Shown here one piece after another: positions 42,576-50,606 of a stretch of DNA of 64,000 bases. The first letter of the stretch is position 1. Each line of letters begins with the position of its first letter. Where the stretch lies: the NCBI GenBank assembly GCA_026706385.1, contig JAPOYV010000046.1:87910-151909 (forward strand), written 5' to 3'. Below the pieces are notes generated by a model. It was given only the letters and a program-made list of their open reading frames with translations. It made no database searches and had not been told where the DNA came from. The position numbers and the translations under genes are program-made. This stretch comes from Gammaproteobacteria bacterium (lineage in GTDB: Bacteria > Pseudomonadota > Gammaproteobacteria > Pseudomonadales > Azotimanducaceae).

Positions 42576-42611
42576 GGACGTGGCGGACCTACAGGTCCGC
42601 GCGTACCGTCA
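42576..42611 (-). repeat. Repeat family B, copy 2, abutting an antitoxin stop codon
   Basis: On the minus strand it reads TGACGGTACGCGCGGACC, TGT, then AGGTCCGCCACGTCC, four mismatches from copy 1 at 26526-26561. Its first three bases are the TGA stop codon of the AbrB-fold antitoxin gene. The element fills the place where a VapC/MazF toxin gene would normally start. Confidence 0.75.
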
Positions 42612-42857
42612 AAGCGCGTCGCGCGCATTGCGTTCAGCCCGGATGAAGTCGCCGATGTCCAACGAGGTTTGCGTCGTGCCATGGTGGACGAGGATTCCGC
42701 ACTTGCGGATTAGGGCGGGTTCGGTAGGTGCTCGACGCAAGGTGATCGTGTCGCCAACCACCTCGATCTCCAGTTCACACCCTGGTGTCAGGTTGAGTTG
42801 CTCCCTTAGCGGCTTGGGCACGACAAGGCGACCTGAACGGTCAACGGTAATGACCAT
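42609..42857 (-). CDS. AbrB/SpoVT-fold antitoxin (VapB/MazE-like), no toxin partner
   Basis: An 82-aa protein. Residues 1-45 are the swapped-hairpin DNA-binding domain: MVITVDRSGRLVVPKPLREQ, then LNLTPGCELEIEVVGDTITLRR, trimmed. The tail (GDFIRAERNARDAL) resembles VapB C termini that bind VapC. The toxin should follow immediately on the minus strand, but only a repeat element and the end of the aldo/keto reductase gene are found. It diverges from the DUF4037 gene with a 51-nt spacer, so it could now regulate that gene. Confidence 0.8.
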   Translation of the reverse strand: MVITVDRSGRLVVPKPLREQLNLTPGCELEIEVVGDTITLRRAPTEPALIRKCGILVHHGTTQTSLDIGDFIRAERNARDAL

Positions 42858-42908
42858 GCCGCAACGGTATTTTGGATGGCGGTCGGAGGTCAATCGAGGA
42901 CTGGACGG

Positions 42909-43907
42909 TTGGCCCATGGCGGCGACTTCGGACCTTTGAACGACCCCGACGAAACGGGTGGTCTCGAGTATTCTCGGCGTCTGTTCGAGATTCACGGTCG
43001 GACATTCCTCGAACGTTTGGGGCTTCTGGACGTCTGTTCGGTCGCTTGCGTCGGCGGCACGTCGCAGAACGCCGCCTTGGACGACTCGATGTCCCGCGAT
43101 CACATGTGGGGGCCGTACCTGACCTTCCTCTTGCCGGATTCGGCCTGGCGACTCCATGGTCGTCAACTCAAGCGCGCCCTCAAGCGCCTGCCCGACCGGG
43201 TCGAAGATGTGGAATGGCGCGGATATGACGGGCCAGAACCGAGAAGGACAGACGCGCATGAGATCCTTGGTTTTCTCCACCGCCTAACCGGCTATCGCAC
43301 GCTGCCGAAGCGGGATGTCGATTGGTTGGCGTACCTGAACGCGCAGAGTTTCCTTGGCCGGCGGTGGTCCGAGCGCATGTTCGACGCTGGCCAAGGTGCG
43401 GTCTTCCACGACCCGGATGACCAGTTCGACGATCTCTGGCGACGCTTCGTCCGGTATCCGCCACCCGACATCCAAAGAGCCCTCCTTGCGCGCTCGCTAT
43501 TCCGGGCCTGGAATGCGGGACCCGAGTACAACCTGACGCGGGCGTGGCAACGCGGCGATCTGGCCACATACTCGCAGTGTCGATCTCGTTTCGTCGACGA
43601 GGTGGTGGAGGCCGCGTTCTGCTGGAACAAGAGCTACGTTCCCGCGTTCAAGTGGCGTCTTGCGCATTTCGACCTCCTGCCCGATTGCCCGGTTTCTGTC
43701 CGCGAGGGCGTGGCGACCCTTGCGATCCACCCGCTTACGGACGGCGTGCTGGCCGTCGCCGACACCGTAGTGCACGGCATCAAGCAACTCGTCAGCGACC
43801 GGTTCCAAGTTTCCGCCGGGGACCAGCCCCTTTCGACCTACGCTCACGCGATCCATGGCGGAATCGTCGACCGTGCGATCCGCGAAGCGACATCCCTAGA
43901 CTGGTAG
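42909..43907 (+). CDS. DUF4037 domain protein
   Basis: A 332-aa cytoplasmic protein with the DUF4037 pattern: LEYSRRLFEIHGRTFLERL, VACVGGTSQNAALDDSMSRD (nucleotidyltransferase-like G-G-T-S and D-D), HMWGPYLTFLLPD and a C-terminal four-helix region with FCWNKSYVPAFKWRLAHFD, split. The fold is nucleotidyltransferase-like, so transfer of a nucleotide to a small molecule or protein is possible but unproven. The TTG at 42909 is chosen because GAGGA lies 8 nt upstream. An ATG at 42876 gives an N-terminal extension without a ribosome site. Confidence 0.78.
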   Translation: MAHGGDFGPLNDPDETGGLEYSRRLFEIHGRTFLERLGLLDVCSVACVGGTSQNAALDDSMSRDHMWGPYLTFLLPDSAWRLHGRQLKRALKRLPDRVEDVEWRGYDGPEPRRTDAHEILGFLHRLTGYRTLPKRDVDWLAYLNAQSFLGRRWSERMFDAGQGAVFHDPDDQFDDLWRRFVRYPPPDIQRALLARSLFRAWNAGPEYNLTRAWQRGDLATYSQCRSRFVDEVVEAAFCWNKSYVPAFKWRLAHFDLLPDCPVSVREGVATLAIHPLTDGVLAVADTVVHGIKQLVSDRFQVSAGDQPLSTYAHAIHGGIVDRAIREATSLDW

Positions 43908-43951
43908 TCTGCAAACCTCTGGCGAGTCATCTCGCGGCAATCGAGTCAATC

Positions 43952-44821
43952 GTGGCGTCAGCGTTGATCACGGGAGGCGAGCTCTCTGCGTACGTAGACA
44001 CCGACGGCCCCAATGGCTGGTGCGGGTTACGACAGCTTCGACATGCGGCGTCCTCGACCGAGTGGCTTCTGTCCCCCGCCCTCACACTTGAGCACTACAT
44101 CGGCGTTCCCCCCAATGCTCCCGAATACATCCAATACGAACCCTGCTATTCGCCGAGGGTGTTGCGGGACATCCGGCCGGACGGATGCACTCTCAGTTAT
44201 CGCCCGACGTCCTGCGCCGAGACCACCTGCAACATCACCTACACCGTCACGCCACCGCACGCGGTCGATGTCGCCATCCACGCAACGACGTCTCGCCGTT
44301 CTTGGCCCCTAGGGTCGTTGGCGCTGTTTTTCGCAACGATAGTCAGGGCACCGGTGTACACGGGAGTGACTCTCCGCGGCTACGACAACGCGCGGCATCC
44401 GAAGGCTAGCCCTTGGCTCCACTTCAACGGTCACGCCGAGATTCCCGGCCGGGTCGTACATCCGAGCGGCTTGCCGAACCCTGGACTTGGTCGTCCACAG
44501 CCGGCACCGCCGACCTACTACTACGCCGACTCATCCGTCCGGTTCGACGAGCCATTTTTCTTCGGAACCGTCGCGGACCTGTCTTACGCCGTGCTCTTCC
44601 CGGCATCCCAGCGCCAATATGTCCGCTTTGTGGTCAACCCCCTTGCGCCTGCATTTGGCGGACCCGCTTGGGACTTCTTTTCGGTCATCCCGTCGCCTCA
44701 GGCCGGACAGCAATACAAGCTGGCGATGCGGATTCTTCTGAAACCGCTGCTAGGAGCTGATGACATCTTAGGCGCACATCGCGCCTACGTCAGGGGCGTG
44801 CTAGGCGCCGAGTGGCACTGA
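43952..44821 (+). CDS. Uncharacterised protein, probably beta-rich
   Basis: An open frame of 289 codons from a GTG at 43952 (the true start is uncertain; the frame is open further upstream but overlaps DUF4037). I do not recognise the family. It is rich in Tyr, Trp, Pro and aromatic strands (GYDNARHPKASPWLHFNGHA, PTYYYADSSVRFDEPFFFG, split; QRQYVRFVVNPLAPAFGGPA, split) and has several Cys (LSYRPTSCAETTCNITY). It loosely resembles sugar-binding or lectin-like beta-sandwich proteins. No signal peptide or membrane helix. Codon use looks less GC-biased than neighbours, fitting an acquired segment. Confidence 0.5.
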   Translation: MASALITGGELSAYVDTDGPNGWCGLRQLRHAASSTEWLLSPALTLEHYIGVPPNAPEYIQYEPCYSPRVLRDIRPDGCTLSYRPTSCAETTCNITYTVTPPHAVDVAIHATTSRRSWPLGSLALFFATIVRAPVYTGVTLRGYDNARHPKASPWLHFNGHAEIPGRVVHPSGLPNPGLGRPQPAPPTYYYADSSVRFDEPFFFGTVADLSYAVLFPASQRQYVRFVVNPLAPAFGGPAWDFFSVIPSPQAGQQYKLAMRILLKPLLGADDILGAHRAYVRGVLGAEWH

Positions 44822-44846
44822 ACCTGATTCGTGCTTAACGCGACTG

Positions 44847-45707
44847 CTAGCCGTCGTCGAACAGCGAATCGAAGAACCAGTGGGCGCCGGCGGGCTCTTC
44901 GAGGAGGCGTTGCTGGCGCTCGGTGAGCTCGATGCCTTCGGGCGGCCGAACCCGGGCGCGGGACCACACCAGTTGCGATGCGCAGTACTTGTAGAGCAGC
45001 GAACGGCGCTCGTGGTTGGCTGTCCATCGGCGCGTGCCGTGCGTGGTCGCCTCCGTGAAGAACGTGACGCTGCCCGCAGGCGCCGTGGGTATCTGCACCA
45101 CGTCGTCGAACCGCTCGTCGCGGATGCTCTGCGGCAGGCGGATGTGCGTATTGTGGCTGCCCGGGATGCAGCATAGGCCGCCGGTCTCCGGGCCGCAGTC
45201 CGTCAGGTTGAACGCGGCGACGGCGAACCCGTGCCGCGCCTGGTGCCCCGGTTGCGGGTAGTACTCGCCGGGCTTGGCGCCGGTGAACGGGTGCGACGGC
45301 CCGTAGTCCGAGTGCAGTCGACCGCTCGGCATCCCTTCCCGCATCCGCATCCCGAAGATCCGATCAAGGCGGAAGCAGTCGCCGAGTTGGGTGCGCATCA
45401 TTTCCATGGTCAGCGGGTGATCCATGAGGTCGCAGAACGGTTGACCGAAGTCCAGGAATCCCGGGTGCGTCCCGTGCGAACCGCCCGCGGCCCCGAACCG
45501 ATAGAAGTTGTAGAGCCCCTGGGGCGCATTCTTGGCCCGCTCGCGCCAGTCCTCGGGAAACTCGGGGAGTTTCTCGTCGAGGATCGCGTTCAGTGCCGCA
45601 ACCTCGGCCGGGCTCAACACGTTCTCGACGACGAGAACCCCGTGAAGGTCGTAGAGGTAGCGCCTGAGTTCCCTGGCCTCCTCGGTCGTCTCGTAAGCGA
45701 TCGGCAT
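44847..45707 (-). CDS. Phytanoyl-CoA dioxygenase (PhyH) family protein
   Basis: A 286-aa Fe(II)/2-oxoglutarate oxygenase. Start: RYLYDLHGVLVVENVLSPAEV, the usual first strand-helix. Facial triad candidates are LHSDYGPSHPFTG (His-x-Asp) and a distal His in TEATTHGTRRW, with the R-R pair for 2-oxoglutarate. Also GGLCCIPGSHN, the family's P-G-S-H loop. Length is normal. It follows the Rieske gene by 19 nt on the minus strand, so a functional pairing of a mononuclear-iron oxygenase and a Rieske protein is possible but not shown. Confidence 0.85.
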   Translation of the reverse strand: MPIAYETTEEARELRRYLYDLHGVLVVENVLSPAEVAALNAILDEKLPEFPEDWRERAKNAPQGLYNFYRFGAAGGSHGTHPGFLDFGQPFCDLMDHPLTMEMMRTQLGDCFRLDRIFGMRMREGMPSGRLHSDYGPSHPFTGAKPGEYYPQPGHQARHGFAVAAFNLTDCGPETGGLCCIPGSHNTHIRLPQSIRDERFDDVVQIPTAPAGSVTFFTEATTHGTRRWTANHERRSLLYKYCASQLVWSRARVRPPEGIELTERQQRLLEEPAGAHWFFDSLFDDG

Positions 45708-45726
45708 GGCATCCCTCCCCTTTCTA

Positions 45727-46266
45727 TCAAAGCGGTTCCGGCCCGACGCGGCGCGAGAAAGCGCCGGTCACGCGGAACCGGTCGTTCTCCAAGGCCATCG
45801 GCAGCATGGCGAGCGGTTTCGGTGCCGGACCCACAGCGACCCGGGCCGCGTCGTGGATATCGAACTGCGAGCCGTGGCAGGGGCAGACCAGGTGCTGCTC
45901 CTCGGCCAACCAGCCGCTGACCTCGCAGCCGGTGTGCGTGCAGGCCGCCGAATAGGCGACGAACGGGCCGGCGGCGAAGCCGCGGGTCTTCTCGGTCATC
46001 GCCGCTTCGTCCAAGCGCACGATCGCCAACTGGTTGTGCAACGAGCCGTCCCGGACCACGCCGTCGGGCGCCTTCGGGAACGCGAACAGGCGCTCTCCGT
46101 GCCAATCCGCCGGCCTGATCGGTTCGCCCGCGCTGGTGCCGAAGGCGTGCACGAGGACATCGTCCACCTGCGGCTTCAGCCGATTGGGCCGGGTCGCGCG
46201 GGCCGCTTGAACGCGAACCGACAGGACCGCAACCGGCGTCGCGGCGATCATGTCGCGCCGTTTCAT
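45727..46266 (-). CDS. Rieske [2Fe-2S] protein, Tat-type signal
   Basis: A 179-aa protein. N terminus MKRRDMIAATPVAVLSV has a Tat-like RR. The Rieske domain is at about 100-160 with CTHTGC and CPCHGSQFDIHDAARV, the two Cys-x-His-type cluster motifs, and a conserved Gly/Pro loop after. It resembles stand-alone QcrA/arsenite-oxidase-small-subunit-like Rieske proteins rather than oxygenase ferredoxins. No cytochrome b or large subunit gene lies near. The ATG at 46266 begins the signal; the longer open frame upstream includes the family C repeat region and is non-coding. Confidence 0.85.
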   Translation of the reverse strand: MKRRDMIAATPVAVLSVRVQAARATRPNRLKPQVDDVLVHAFGTSAGEPIRPADWHGERLFAFPKAPDGVVRDGSLHNQLAIVRLDEAAMTEKTRGFAAGPFVAYSAACTHTGCEVSGWLAEEQHLVCPCHGSQFDIHDAARVAVGPAPKPLAMLPMALENDRFRVTGAFSRRVGPEPL

Positions 46267-46351
46267 GGGCAGCGATGGTAGCCCAAGGCACTTCCATGTA
46301 ACAAAATCGTGTCTTGTTGCCTGGCGGTCGGCGCCGCTTCGCTGCCCGGCG

Positions 46352-46370
46352 GCGACCGCGAAGCGGTCGC
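46352..46370 (+). repeat. Repeat family C, copy 2 (perfect hairpin)
   Basis: GCGACCGC/GCGGTCGC with loop GAA, identical to 39826-39844, again with GTCTTG a little upstream (46310) and directly downstream (46371). It lies in the 154-nt spacer between the divergent Rieske and metallo-hydrolase genes. Confidence 0.75.
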
Positions 46371-46407
46371 GTCTTGCACGCAACACCGGGCGCAACATGC
46401 CGTCGGT

Positions 46408-46413
46408 TATACT
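46408..46413 (+). promoter_or_regulatory. Candidate -10 element giving a near-leaderless transcript
   Basis: TATACT ends 7 nt before the ATG at 46421. If used, transcription would begin at or next to the start codon and no ribosome site would be needed; none is visible. A convincing -35 box at the right distance is not seen. Confidence 0.3.
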
Positions 46414-46420
46414 GATTCGC

Positions 46421-47557
46421 ATGGCACTCCAATACCCCTACGACTCCCACCCCAAGGCAGGCACGACGGTGGAAGTCGCCGACGGCGTACGCTGGCTCAC
46501 GATGCCCATGGGCGGGTCGCTCACGCACATCAACCTGTATCTCATCGAGGACCGCGACGGCTGGTTCGTCGTCGACACGGGCCTCGGCAACGAGCAGACC
46601 CAAGGGCTCTGGCACGACATCTTCGACAACGAACTCGGCGGCAAGCCCGTCAAGGGCGTGATCTGCACGCACATGCACCCGGACCACATCGGCCAGGCCG
46701 GCATGATCGTCAACCACTTCCGCTGCCCGCTGTACATGACCCGCGCCGAGTACTACCAGGCCCGCTCGTACACCACCATGGGGTTCTCGTCGTCGCAGGG
46801 CAGTTGGCAGGGCGAACAGTTCTACCACCGCTACGGCATGCCGACCCAGAGCATGGAGCGCATGCAGAACGCCTGGCGCCGGCGCGAGCCGGCGCGAGAC
46901 ACGCCCGCGCAAGGGGGCGCGTCGGCCATGACCATGCCGAGCGCGTTGCCGATGGGCTTCCGCCGCTTGGAGGACGGCGACATCCTGACCATCGGCAGTC
47001 ACGACTGGCACGTCGTCGTCGGTGCCGGCCATTCACCGGAACATGCGTGTCTGCACTGCCACAGCCTCGGCGTGATGATCTCGGGCGACCAGATCCTGCC
47101 GCGGATCACCTCCAACGTCAGCGTCCATCCGACCGAGCCGGAAGCCAACCCCTTGAAGATCTGGATGGAGTCCCACGACAAGTTCCTGGACACGCCGCCA
47201 GACACCTTCGTGCTGCCGGCGCACAACCTGCCGTTCTACGGGGTGCGCGAACGGCTCCGGGATCTCATCAGCCACCACGAGGACCGCATGCTGGCGATCG
47301 AGGAGAGCTGCGTGGAGCCGCAAACGGCCAAGGATCTCCTCCCGGTCCTGTTCAGGCGGCACTTGGACGCCCGGCAGACGATGATGGCGCTCGGCGAAGC
47401 CATCGCCCACTGCCACTTGCTGATGCACCGGAATCGGCTTGAACGCTCGCTTGACGAAGACGGTCGGTTCCGTTTCCTGTCCGTCGACCCGGATCTGGAA
47501 CGACGCGCCCACCCCGACCGCCACGACGCTCCCGACGACCGGCCCATCCTGGTCTGA
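46421..47557 (+). CDS. Metallo-beta-lactamase fold hydrolase
   Basis: A 378-aa protein. The zinc motif is THMHPDHIG (H-x-H-x-D-H) after YLIEDRDGWFVVDTGLGNE; further ligands are GHSPEHACLHCHSLG, SGDQILPR and PAHNLPFYG. The C-terminal third (about 280-378) is a helical extension such as those of glyoxalase-II-like or ribonuclease-Z-like hydrolases. An insertion of Arg/Glu/Pro-rich residues (RRREPARDTPAQGG) near residue 155 is encoded by a tandem 10-bp duplication at 46879-46898. The substrate is unknown, perhaps an acyl-CoA or glutathione thioester. Confidence 0.82.
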   Translation: MALQYPYDSHPKAGTTVEVADGVRWLTMPMGGSLTHINLYLIEDRDGWFVVDTGLGNEQTQGLWHDIFDNELGGKPVKGVICTHMHPDHIGQAGMIVNHFRCPLYMTRAEYYQARSYTTMGFSSSQGSWQGEQFYHRYGMPTQSMERMQNAWRRREPARDTPAQGGASAMTMPSALPMGFRRLEDGDILTIGSHDWHVVVGAGHSPEHACLHCHSLGVMISGDQILPRITSNVSVHPTEPEANPLKIWMESHDKFLDTPPDTFVLPAHNLPFYGVRERLRDLISHHEDRMLAIEESCVEPQTAKDLLPVLFRRHLDARQTMMALGEAIAHCHLLMHRNRLERSLDEDGRFRFLSVDPDLERRAHPDRHDAPDDRPILV

Positions 47558-47679
47558 CCGGCCGGGTCACGCCAATCAACTGGGGGGCCGTCGCCATCGA
47601 CGCACCGCATCGCGAACACCATCTGGCCAGGAGACTGGCGGGCATCACCTACCGCATCCTGAAGTGGGGAGACGACCAC

Positions 47680-47865
47680 GTGCCTTTCGGGATCCGTTCC
47701 GTCGTCGGCGTGCTTTTCATGGGCGGCGGGATCTTGGGCTTCCTGCCGATCCTCGGCTTCTGGATGTTCCCCCTCGGCATCGCCTTCGTGGCGCTCGACA
47801 TCCCCTGGACGCGGCATCACATCGAGGCCTGGATGGTGAAACTGAAGGCCAAGGCCGCAGACTGA
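47680..47865 (+). CDS. Small membrane protein
   Basis: A 61-aa protein from GTG at 47680 (GGGGAG about 8 nt upstream) with one or two hydrophobic segments: VVGVLFMGGGILGFLPILGF, then WMFPLGIAFVALDIPW. The frame stays open upstream, with no ATG, GTG or TTG but a CTG at 47554 that overlaps the previous stop codon (CTGA). The intervening ~40 residues (HREHHLARRLAGITYRILKW, cut) look protein-like, so a longer form with a rare start is possible. The function is unknown. Confidence 0.5.
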   Translation: MPFGIRSVVGVLFMGGGILGFLPILGFWMFPLGIAFVALDIPWTRHHIEAWMVKLKAKAAD

Positions 47866-47892
47866 CCCGTCGGTCGCGTCCGAAGGACGCAC

Positions 47893-48741
47893 CTAGACCT
47901 GCAGCCAGTACCCGCCCGCGTCCCGTCGCTTGACGTGGCCGGCGGTCGGCGTCGCGAAGTGCGTGCCGATCACCAGCACGTCGGTATCGACCATGCGTTC
48001 GAGCAGCGACTCGCGCGTCTCAAGGCCCTGCGCCTGGTCGGTGTCGGCCGAACTGCACCAGTCCGTGCGAGTCATCTGGCATGGATGGTGGATGCAGTCG
48101 CCGGTGATCAGCGCGTCCGCACCCGCCGAGGAGATGCGCACGCTGACATGCCCCGGCGTGTGGCCCGGTGTCGATTCGAGCCAGACCTCATCGCAGACCC
48201 GGTGGTCGACGGGGACGAAGTCCACCAGCCCGGCATCGATCACCGGCCGTACCGAGTCGGCCAACACCTGGGTGCTCGTGTCCCGGTCGTCCCAGTAGCG
48301 CCACTCCGTCTCGCCGACGAGATAGCGGGCGTTGGGGAAGGTCGGCACCCATTCGCCGTCCACAAGCATCGTATTCCAGCCGACGTGGTCGACGTGCAGG
48401 TGAGTGCATAGCACCGTGTCGATGGACTCGCGCGGGTAGCCCGCAGCCTCGAGGTCCGCGAGGAAGCTCGTCTGCAGGTGGCTCCATGTCGGGATGTCCC
48501 GGACCTTGTCGTTGCCGATGCACGTGTCGACGACGATCCGCCGCGCGCCGGTGTCAACCACGAGCGCATGGATGCTCATCACCAGGTTGCCGGCGTCGTC
48601 CATGAAGTGTGGAAACATCCACCGGTAGCCGCGACAGGCGTCGCGGGTCGCATCGGGTAGGATGAACCGGGACCCGCCGGTGACTTCCATTTCCACCACG
48701 CGGCTGATCTTCACGCCGCCGATCTGCCAGACTTCGTTCAC
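47893..48741 (-). CDS. Metallo-beta-lactamase fold hydrolase
   Basis: A 282-aa protein. Zinc motif CTHLHVDHVGWN, with ALVVDTGARRIVVDTCIGND before it. Later ligands: STPGHTPGHVSVR, ITGDCIHHPCQM (Asp ligand) and VIGTHFATPTAGHV. The pattern is that of the quorum-quenching lactonase/AttM-like or arylsulfatase-like MBL group. The GTG start at 48741 follows GGAG by 6 nt; the open frame further upstream is antisense to the divergent acyl-CoA synthetase gene. Substrate unknown. Confidence 0.85.
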   Translation of the reverse strand: MNEVWQIGGVKISRVVEMEVTGGSRFILPDATRDACRGYRWMFPHFMDDAGNLVMSIHALVVDTGARRIVVDTCIGNDKVRDIPTWSHLQTSFLADLEAAGYPRESIDTVLCTHLHVDHVGWNTMLVDGEWVPTFPNARYLVGETEWRYWDDRDTSTQVLADSVRPVIDAGLVDFVPVDHRVCDEVWLESTPGHTPGHVSVRISSAGADALITGDCIHHPCQMTRTDWCSSADTDQAQGLETRESLLERMVDTDVLVIGTHFATPTAGHVKRRDAGGYWLQV

Positions 48742-48796
48742 TGCGTTCTCCTGTATGCTCTCAAGCCGCTTGGGGGAACTGTACAAGAGGCGCGTG

Positions 48797-50602
48797 ATGG
48801 GAATCCGCAACGTCATCTCGACATTGGCCGACGTGCCGACGCTCTTGGCGCTGAAGAAAGGCCTCGTGCCCCGGCCCATGGAAGAGAAGGACTGCCTGGG
48901 CGCCGTCCTCGAGCGCAACGTCGAGCAGTTCGGGCCGCTCACGGCCGTCGTCAGCGAGGGCCGCTCGCTGACCTGGGCGGAACTCAACGCCATGGCCAAT
49001 CGCTACGCCCACACCCTCAAGGCGGCGGGGCTCGAACGCGGCGACACGGTGAGCATCATGCTCGAGAACCGGCTGGAGTTTCTGCCGCTCATGATCGCGA
49101 CAAACAAGCTCGGCATTACCGCCGGCTTCATCAACACCAACTTGCGCGAACGTCCCCTCGCGCACTGCATCACGGTGACGGAGTCCAAGAAGTGCATCTT
49201 CGGGGCCGAGTTGCAGAACGCCATCGAGACCGTCAAAGGCGATCTGCTTCTCAACGAGGGCGCCGACTACTACGTCATTCCGGACGGCGAGACGCCGCTC
49301 GCCAACTGGGCCATCGATCTCGCAGCCGCTAGCGCCGATGCATCCGACGCCAACCCGGAGGAGACCAACGACATCACCCTGGGGCAGACCGCGATGTACA
49401 TCTTCACATCCGGCACGACGGGTCTCCCCAAGGCTGCGGTCATGTCGAACCGGCGTTTCCTCATGAGCGCGGCCCTGGCCGGCAAGGCGGGATTCCGGTC
49501 CACGCCCAGCGACCGCATCTACATCTGCCTGCCCCTTTACCACGGCACCGCATTGCTCGTGGCCGTTGGCGCAGCCATGACGACGGGGGCGTCGATGTTC
49601 CTGCGCCGGCGATTCTCGGCCAGTGCGTTCCTGTCGGAGATCCGCGAGCACAACTGCACATGCTTCGTCTACGTCGGCGAGGTCTGCCGTTACCTGATCA
49701 ACACGCCCGCAAAGCCCGACGACGCCGACACGCCACTGACCACGGCCATGGGCAACGGTCTGCGGCCGGACGTCTGGGGCGACTTCAAGAAACGCTTCGG
49801 CTTGAAGCGCATCACCGAGTTCTACGGCGCCAGCGAAGGCAACGTCGCCTTCGCCAACCTCATGAACAAGGACTCAACGATCGGCATGACCTCGTCCAGG
49901 ATCGCCCTGGTGCGCTACGACGTGGACGCCGACGAGATCGTGCGCGGCGAAAACGGGCGTTGCATCGAGGTGCCGGAAGGCGAGCCCGGACTCCTACTTG
50001 GGCATATCAATCCGAACGCCGTGTTCGAGGGCTACACCGACCCCGAAGCCACCGAGAAGAAGGTCGTTCGCGACGTCCTCGAGGAGGGCGACGCCTGGTT
50101 CAACACCGGCGACTTGATCCGCGAGGTGGACGTCGGCTTCTCGCTGGGCTATCCGCACTACCAGTTCGTCGACCGCACCGGCGATACGTTCCGTTGGAAG
50201 TCCGAGAACGTGTCCACCAACGAAGTCGGGGAGATCCTGAACGGCTTCGCCGGCATCGACTTCTGCAACGTCTACGGCGTCGAAGTGCCTGGCGCCGACG
50301 GTCGGGCGGGTATGGCCGCGATCCGCTTGAGCGACGGTGTGGCCGAGCTCGACCTGGCCGGACTCGCAGCCCATGTCCAGCGCGAACTGCCCGCCTTCGC
50401 CCGGCCCGTGTTCGTGCGCATCCAAACCGAACTGGACCTCACCGGCACGTTCAAGATGGTCAAGGGCGACCTCAAGCGCGAAGGCTACGACGTCAACGCG
50501 ATCACCGATCCGGTGTACGTGATGAAGCCAGGCGGGCAATCCTACGAGCCGCTCGATGCCGAGTACCTCGAGACGATTCGCTCCGGGGACGCACGCCTGT
50601 AG
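48797..50602 (+). CDS. Very-long-chain/long-chain acyl-CoA synthetase (FATP/FadD-type AMP-binding enzyme)
   Basis: A 601-aa ANL-superfamily ligase that activates a fatty or other carboxylic acid with ATP and CoA. Signatures: LTWAELNAMANRYAH, the P-loop YIFTSGTTGLPKAAVMS, ITEFYGASEGN, GDAWFNTGDLIREVD, FVDRTGDTFRWKSENVSTNEV (split) and the C-terminal catalytic Lys region LTGTFKMVKGDLKREGYD. These fit the FATP/ACSVL branch. It is divergent from the MBL gene (55 nt) and is followed 4 nt later by galM. Confidence 0.88.
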   Translation: MGIRNVISTLADVPTLLALKKGLVPRPMEEKDCLGAVLERNVEQFGPLTAVVSEGRSLTWAELNAMANRYAHTLKAAGLERGDTVSIMLENRLEFLPLMIATNKLGITAGFINTNLRERPLAHCITVTESKKCIFGAELQNAIETVKGDLLLNEGADYYVIPDGETPLANWAIDLAAASADASDANPEETNDITLGQTAMYIFTSGTTGLPKAAVMSNRRFLMSAALAGKAGFRSTPSDRIYICLPLYHGTALLVAVGAAMTTGASMFLRRRFSASAFLSEIREHNCTCFVYVGEVCRYLINTPAKPDDADTPLTTAMGNGLRPDVWGDFKKRFGLKRITEFYGASEGNVAFANLMNKDSTIGMTSSRIALVRYDVDADEIVRGENGRCIEVPEGEPGLLLGHINPNAVFEGYTDPEATEKKVVRDVLEEGDAWFNTGDLIREVDVGFSLGYPHYQFVDRTGDTFRWKSENVSTNEVGEILNGFAGIDFCNVYGVEVPGADGRAGMAAIRLSDGVAELDLAGLAAHVQRELPAFARPVFVRIQTELDLTGTFKMVKGDLKREGYDVNAITDPVYVMKPGGQSYEPLDAEYLETIRSGDARL

Positions 50603-50606
50603 TACC

